From NCBI GenBank assembly GCA_044227705.1, contig JBGAWE010000041.1:1-25207 (forward strand): 25,207 bases of DNA, given 5' to 3'. Below the pieces are notes generated by a model. That model did no database searches. It was not told the DNA's origin and saw only the letters and a program-made list of their open reading frames with translations. Positions 24,701-25,207 of this stretch are shown in pieces. Within the stretch, counting starts at the first letter, position 1; each line of letters begins with the position of its first letter. The stretch is from JANOQP01 sp044227705 (GTDB taxonomy: Bacteria; Bacteroidota; Bacteroidia; Chitinophagales; Saprospiraceae). Both the position numbers and the translations under genes were made by a program.

Positions 24701-25207
24701 AGACGGAAAATTTGGCAGCATCAAAGTGAACCTGACCGGCGGAACGCCAATCTACACCTATCTCTGGTCGAATGGCCAGACGACCAACCCGGCGACCGGA
24801 CTGCCCGTCGGCAGCTTCACCGTGACGGTGACGGATTCGAACGGCTGCACCTTCTCAGAAAGCCATTCGGTCGTGGCGAGCGACCCGATTCCGCCGAGCA
24901 TCGTCTGCCTCGACGCCATGGTGGACGGCTGCGAAGGGGAGCCGGTCAACGAGCAGCCTTCGGGCGTGCCGATGTTCTTTGACAACTGCAGCACCATTGG
25001 CCTGGAGCCGATTCGCACGGGGCCTTGGGCAGCCGACCACATCTACCCGGTCGGGACGACCACGCTGGGCTATTCGATAACGGATGCCAGCGGGAACGTG
25101 GGGTCGTGTTCCTTCGTCGTCGTCGTCCACCCGAAGCCGGGCATCACGGTCGGTGCGGTGAAAAACGACGTCGGCGGCGCGGGCGTCGGCAGCATTTCGG
25201 TGACGCT
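21750..25207 (+). CDS. Giant secreted SprB-repeat adhesin, N-terminal 1152 residues (gene runs off right edge)
   Basis: This is an exported surface protein with at least 1152 codons and no stop before the window ends. Residues 10-24 form a hydrophobic signal segment. Residues 27-187 resemble the choice-of-anchor-V/reeler-like domain of T9SS proteins (GAKTGAPFDGSCADSGCHNP, then AGFELVAVS, SWTFSWKSP, VAFYYIVNFCNGNG). This part holds a CX4CH motif (C44, C49, H50). Six SprB-like repeats follow at about 198-268, 672-742, 743-815, 823-893, 895-968 and 970-1043 (pattern C-N-G-x-x-x-G-x-A, W-S-x-G, G-x-Y-x-V-T-V-T-D, G-C). Five Ig-like modules with paired cysteines sit between repeats 1 and 2. A HYR domain (about 1044-1128; DNC, PVGTTTLGYSITDASGN) comes last. 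It probably acts in adhesion or gliding. A T9SS C-terminal signal would lie beyond the window. Confidence 0.9.
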   Translation, partial: MTFIHSKAARCALILMAVVYGLGFKLDPSNPPGAKTGAPFDGSCADSGCHNPINTSFNGTPTLTGLPTVILPSTTYSLTLTGTVTAGSPTKAGFELVAVSAVSPTYAQAGSFTNGTGTSTTTTGGRSYIRQSAAKNITGGAVSWTFSWKSPATVAGNSVAFYYIVNFCNGNGNENNDRPITASLTLPFNANGAPTASISALTNVSCNGGSNGSATASGSGGTSPYTFAWSNGQSTQTISNLAVGSYTVTVTDANGLTATAIAAITQPAPVTAAITANGTISCVNPSFVATVATTGGNPPFTYQWSTGSLFNYTNVTAPGSLSVTVTDAGGCTKSASTTISGNTNAPTAAAAALAQITCVNPNVTVSGAGSSTGPAFAYAWSGPGIVTGGTTLTPVVTIPNIYILTVTNTANGCTATASATVTGNTTIPTAEASAGATITCLNPSSSISAATSAANPVFSWLGPNGFTSSSQNLTVGEGGSYFVTVTDPANGCTNAATTSLSQNTAAPGATASGATLTCAATSVLISGNSTASPVDFNWTGPNGFTSTEQNPVVSTPGDFTLVVTDPANGCTSTAAATIAQTTAAPVTEVAAPGQLSCNAPTVQLNAAASSQGSEFVYSWFTSDGHIVSGDSTLLPVVDKIGSYNLLITNNLNGCAAYDTVSVDALPGVAATIFSTQTVGCNGGSDGSATVAATGGAGTFSFLWSTGETSATASGLTAGEYTVTVTDPIGGCAAIATATVGQPDVLTVNATATAETSNGSNDGTATASPAGGAGFYLFLWSNNETTQTITGLAPGAYSVTLLDAKGCTATQTVTVNAFGCNLSATAAATDVTCNGAANGTATVSITGATDPVSYLWSTGATTQTATGLAHGDYFCTATDAGGCPAVVSVSVAEPVAVSASVVGGNITCPGANNGYATALANGGTGGFTYQWSTGATTVSISGLPPGGAYLTVTDVAGCTATAGFTLVEPPVFVSTAASITNNICPDGKFGSIKVNLTGGTPIYTYLWSNGQTTNPATGLPVGSFTVTVTDSNGCTFSESHSVVASDPIPPSIVCLDAMVDGCEGEPVNEQPSGVPMFFDNCSTIGLEPIRTGPWAADHIYPVGTTTLGYSITDASGNVGSCSFVVVVHPKPGITVGAVKNDVGGAGVGSISVT
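22341..24878 (+). repeat. SprB and Ig-like protein repeat array within the adhesin
   Basis: The coding DNA is a run of diverged modules of about 70-80 codons. Approximate SprB-like units are 22341-22553, 23763-23975, 23976-24194, 24216-24428, 24432-24653 and 24657-24878. The five Ig-like units span about 22554-23747 and have cysteine pairs C282/C331, C358/C413, C440/C492, C518/C570 and C597/C654. DNA identity between units is limited to short blocks such as ACCGTGACCGTGAC and AACGGCTGCAC, so the array is old rather than freshly amplified. Confidence 0.8.

Overview
The window is high-GC DNA (roughly 60-65 % GC by eye) from a bacterium that is almost certainly in the Bacteroidota, most likely a Saprospiraceae/Lewinella-like lineage. 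The evidence is a subtilase with a type IX secretion (T9SS) C-terminal sorting domain, a very large adhesin built of SprB-type repeats with a HYR domain, a PadR-PspC/GIN operon, a FucP-type sugar transporter, and promoter-like boxes close to the Bacteroidota -33/-7 consensus (TTTG-N19-TAnnTTTG). The genus call is inference. No rRNA, tRNA, CRISPR array, integrase or insertion sequence was recognised. This looks like ordinary chromosome with dense, mostly housekeeping and envelope genes.

Layout. 1-1611: the 5' end of a MoxR-type AAA ATPase (minus), then a divergent FucP-type sugar/H+ symporter that ends at a bidirectional terminator. 1628-3672 (minus): an integral membrane protein of the lysylphosphatidylglycerol-synthase TM family, coupled by an ATGA overlap to D-Ala-D-Ala ligase. 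3766-4578 (plus): a CBM9-like lipoprotein, divergent from that pair. 4592-6707 (minus): an uncharacterised membrane protein, two very small proteins and an FtsX/LolE-type permease. 6822-10785 (plus): a thioredoxin-fold lipoprotein, a secreted protein of unknown function, pseudouridine-5'-phosphate glycosidase and a Wzx-like flippase; the last two overlap. 10790-15146 (minus): a Na+/solute symporter, a YdeI-family protein and the T9SS-exported subtilase. 15525-18115 (plus): PadR regulator plus PspC-domain protein, ending at a terminator. 18228-19550 (plus): an Atg22/UMF1-type MFS transporter, convergent with TypA/BipA (19640-21454, minus) and separated from it by a perfect 16-bp hairpin. 21750 to the window end (plus): the first 1152 residues of a giant secreted adhesin.

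How the genes work together. Most products belong to the cell envelope: peptidoglycan precursor synthesis (Ddl), lipid or glycan movement (LPG-synthase-like protein, flippase), nutrient uptake (two sugar/solute symporters and one Atg22-like transporter), envelope stress sensing (PadR-PspC), lipoprotein traffic (FtsX/LolE-like permease), and T9SS cargo (subtilase, probably the adhesin). ATGA start/stop overlaps recur four times and suggest translational coupling.

The most interesting items are the chimeric adhesin (a choice-of-anchor-V-like N-terminus carrying a CX4CH motif, then SprB, Ig-like and HYR modules), the unrecognised small-protein cluster at 5826-6707, an A10 run inside the PspC gene, a possible 17-codon leader ORF before padR, and the repeated TA(C)(T/C)TTCG promoter-like box. 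I do not see a clear new defence or mobile system.
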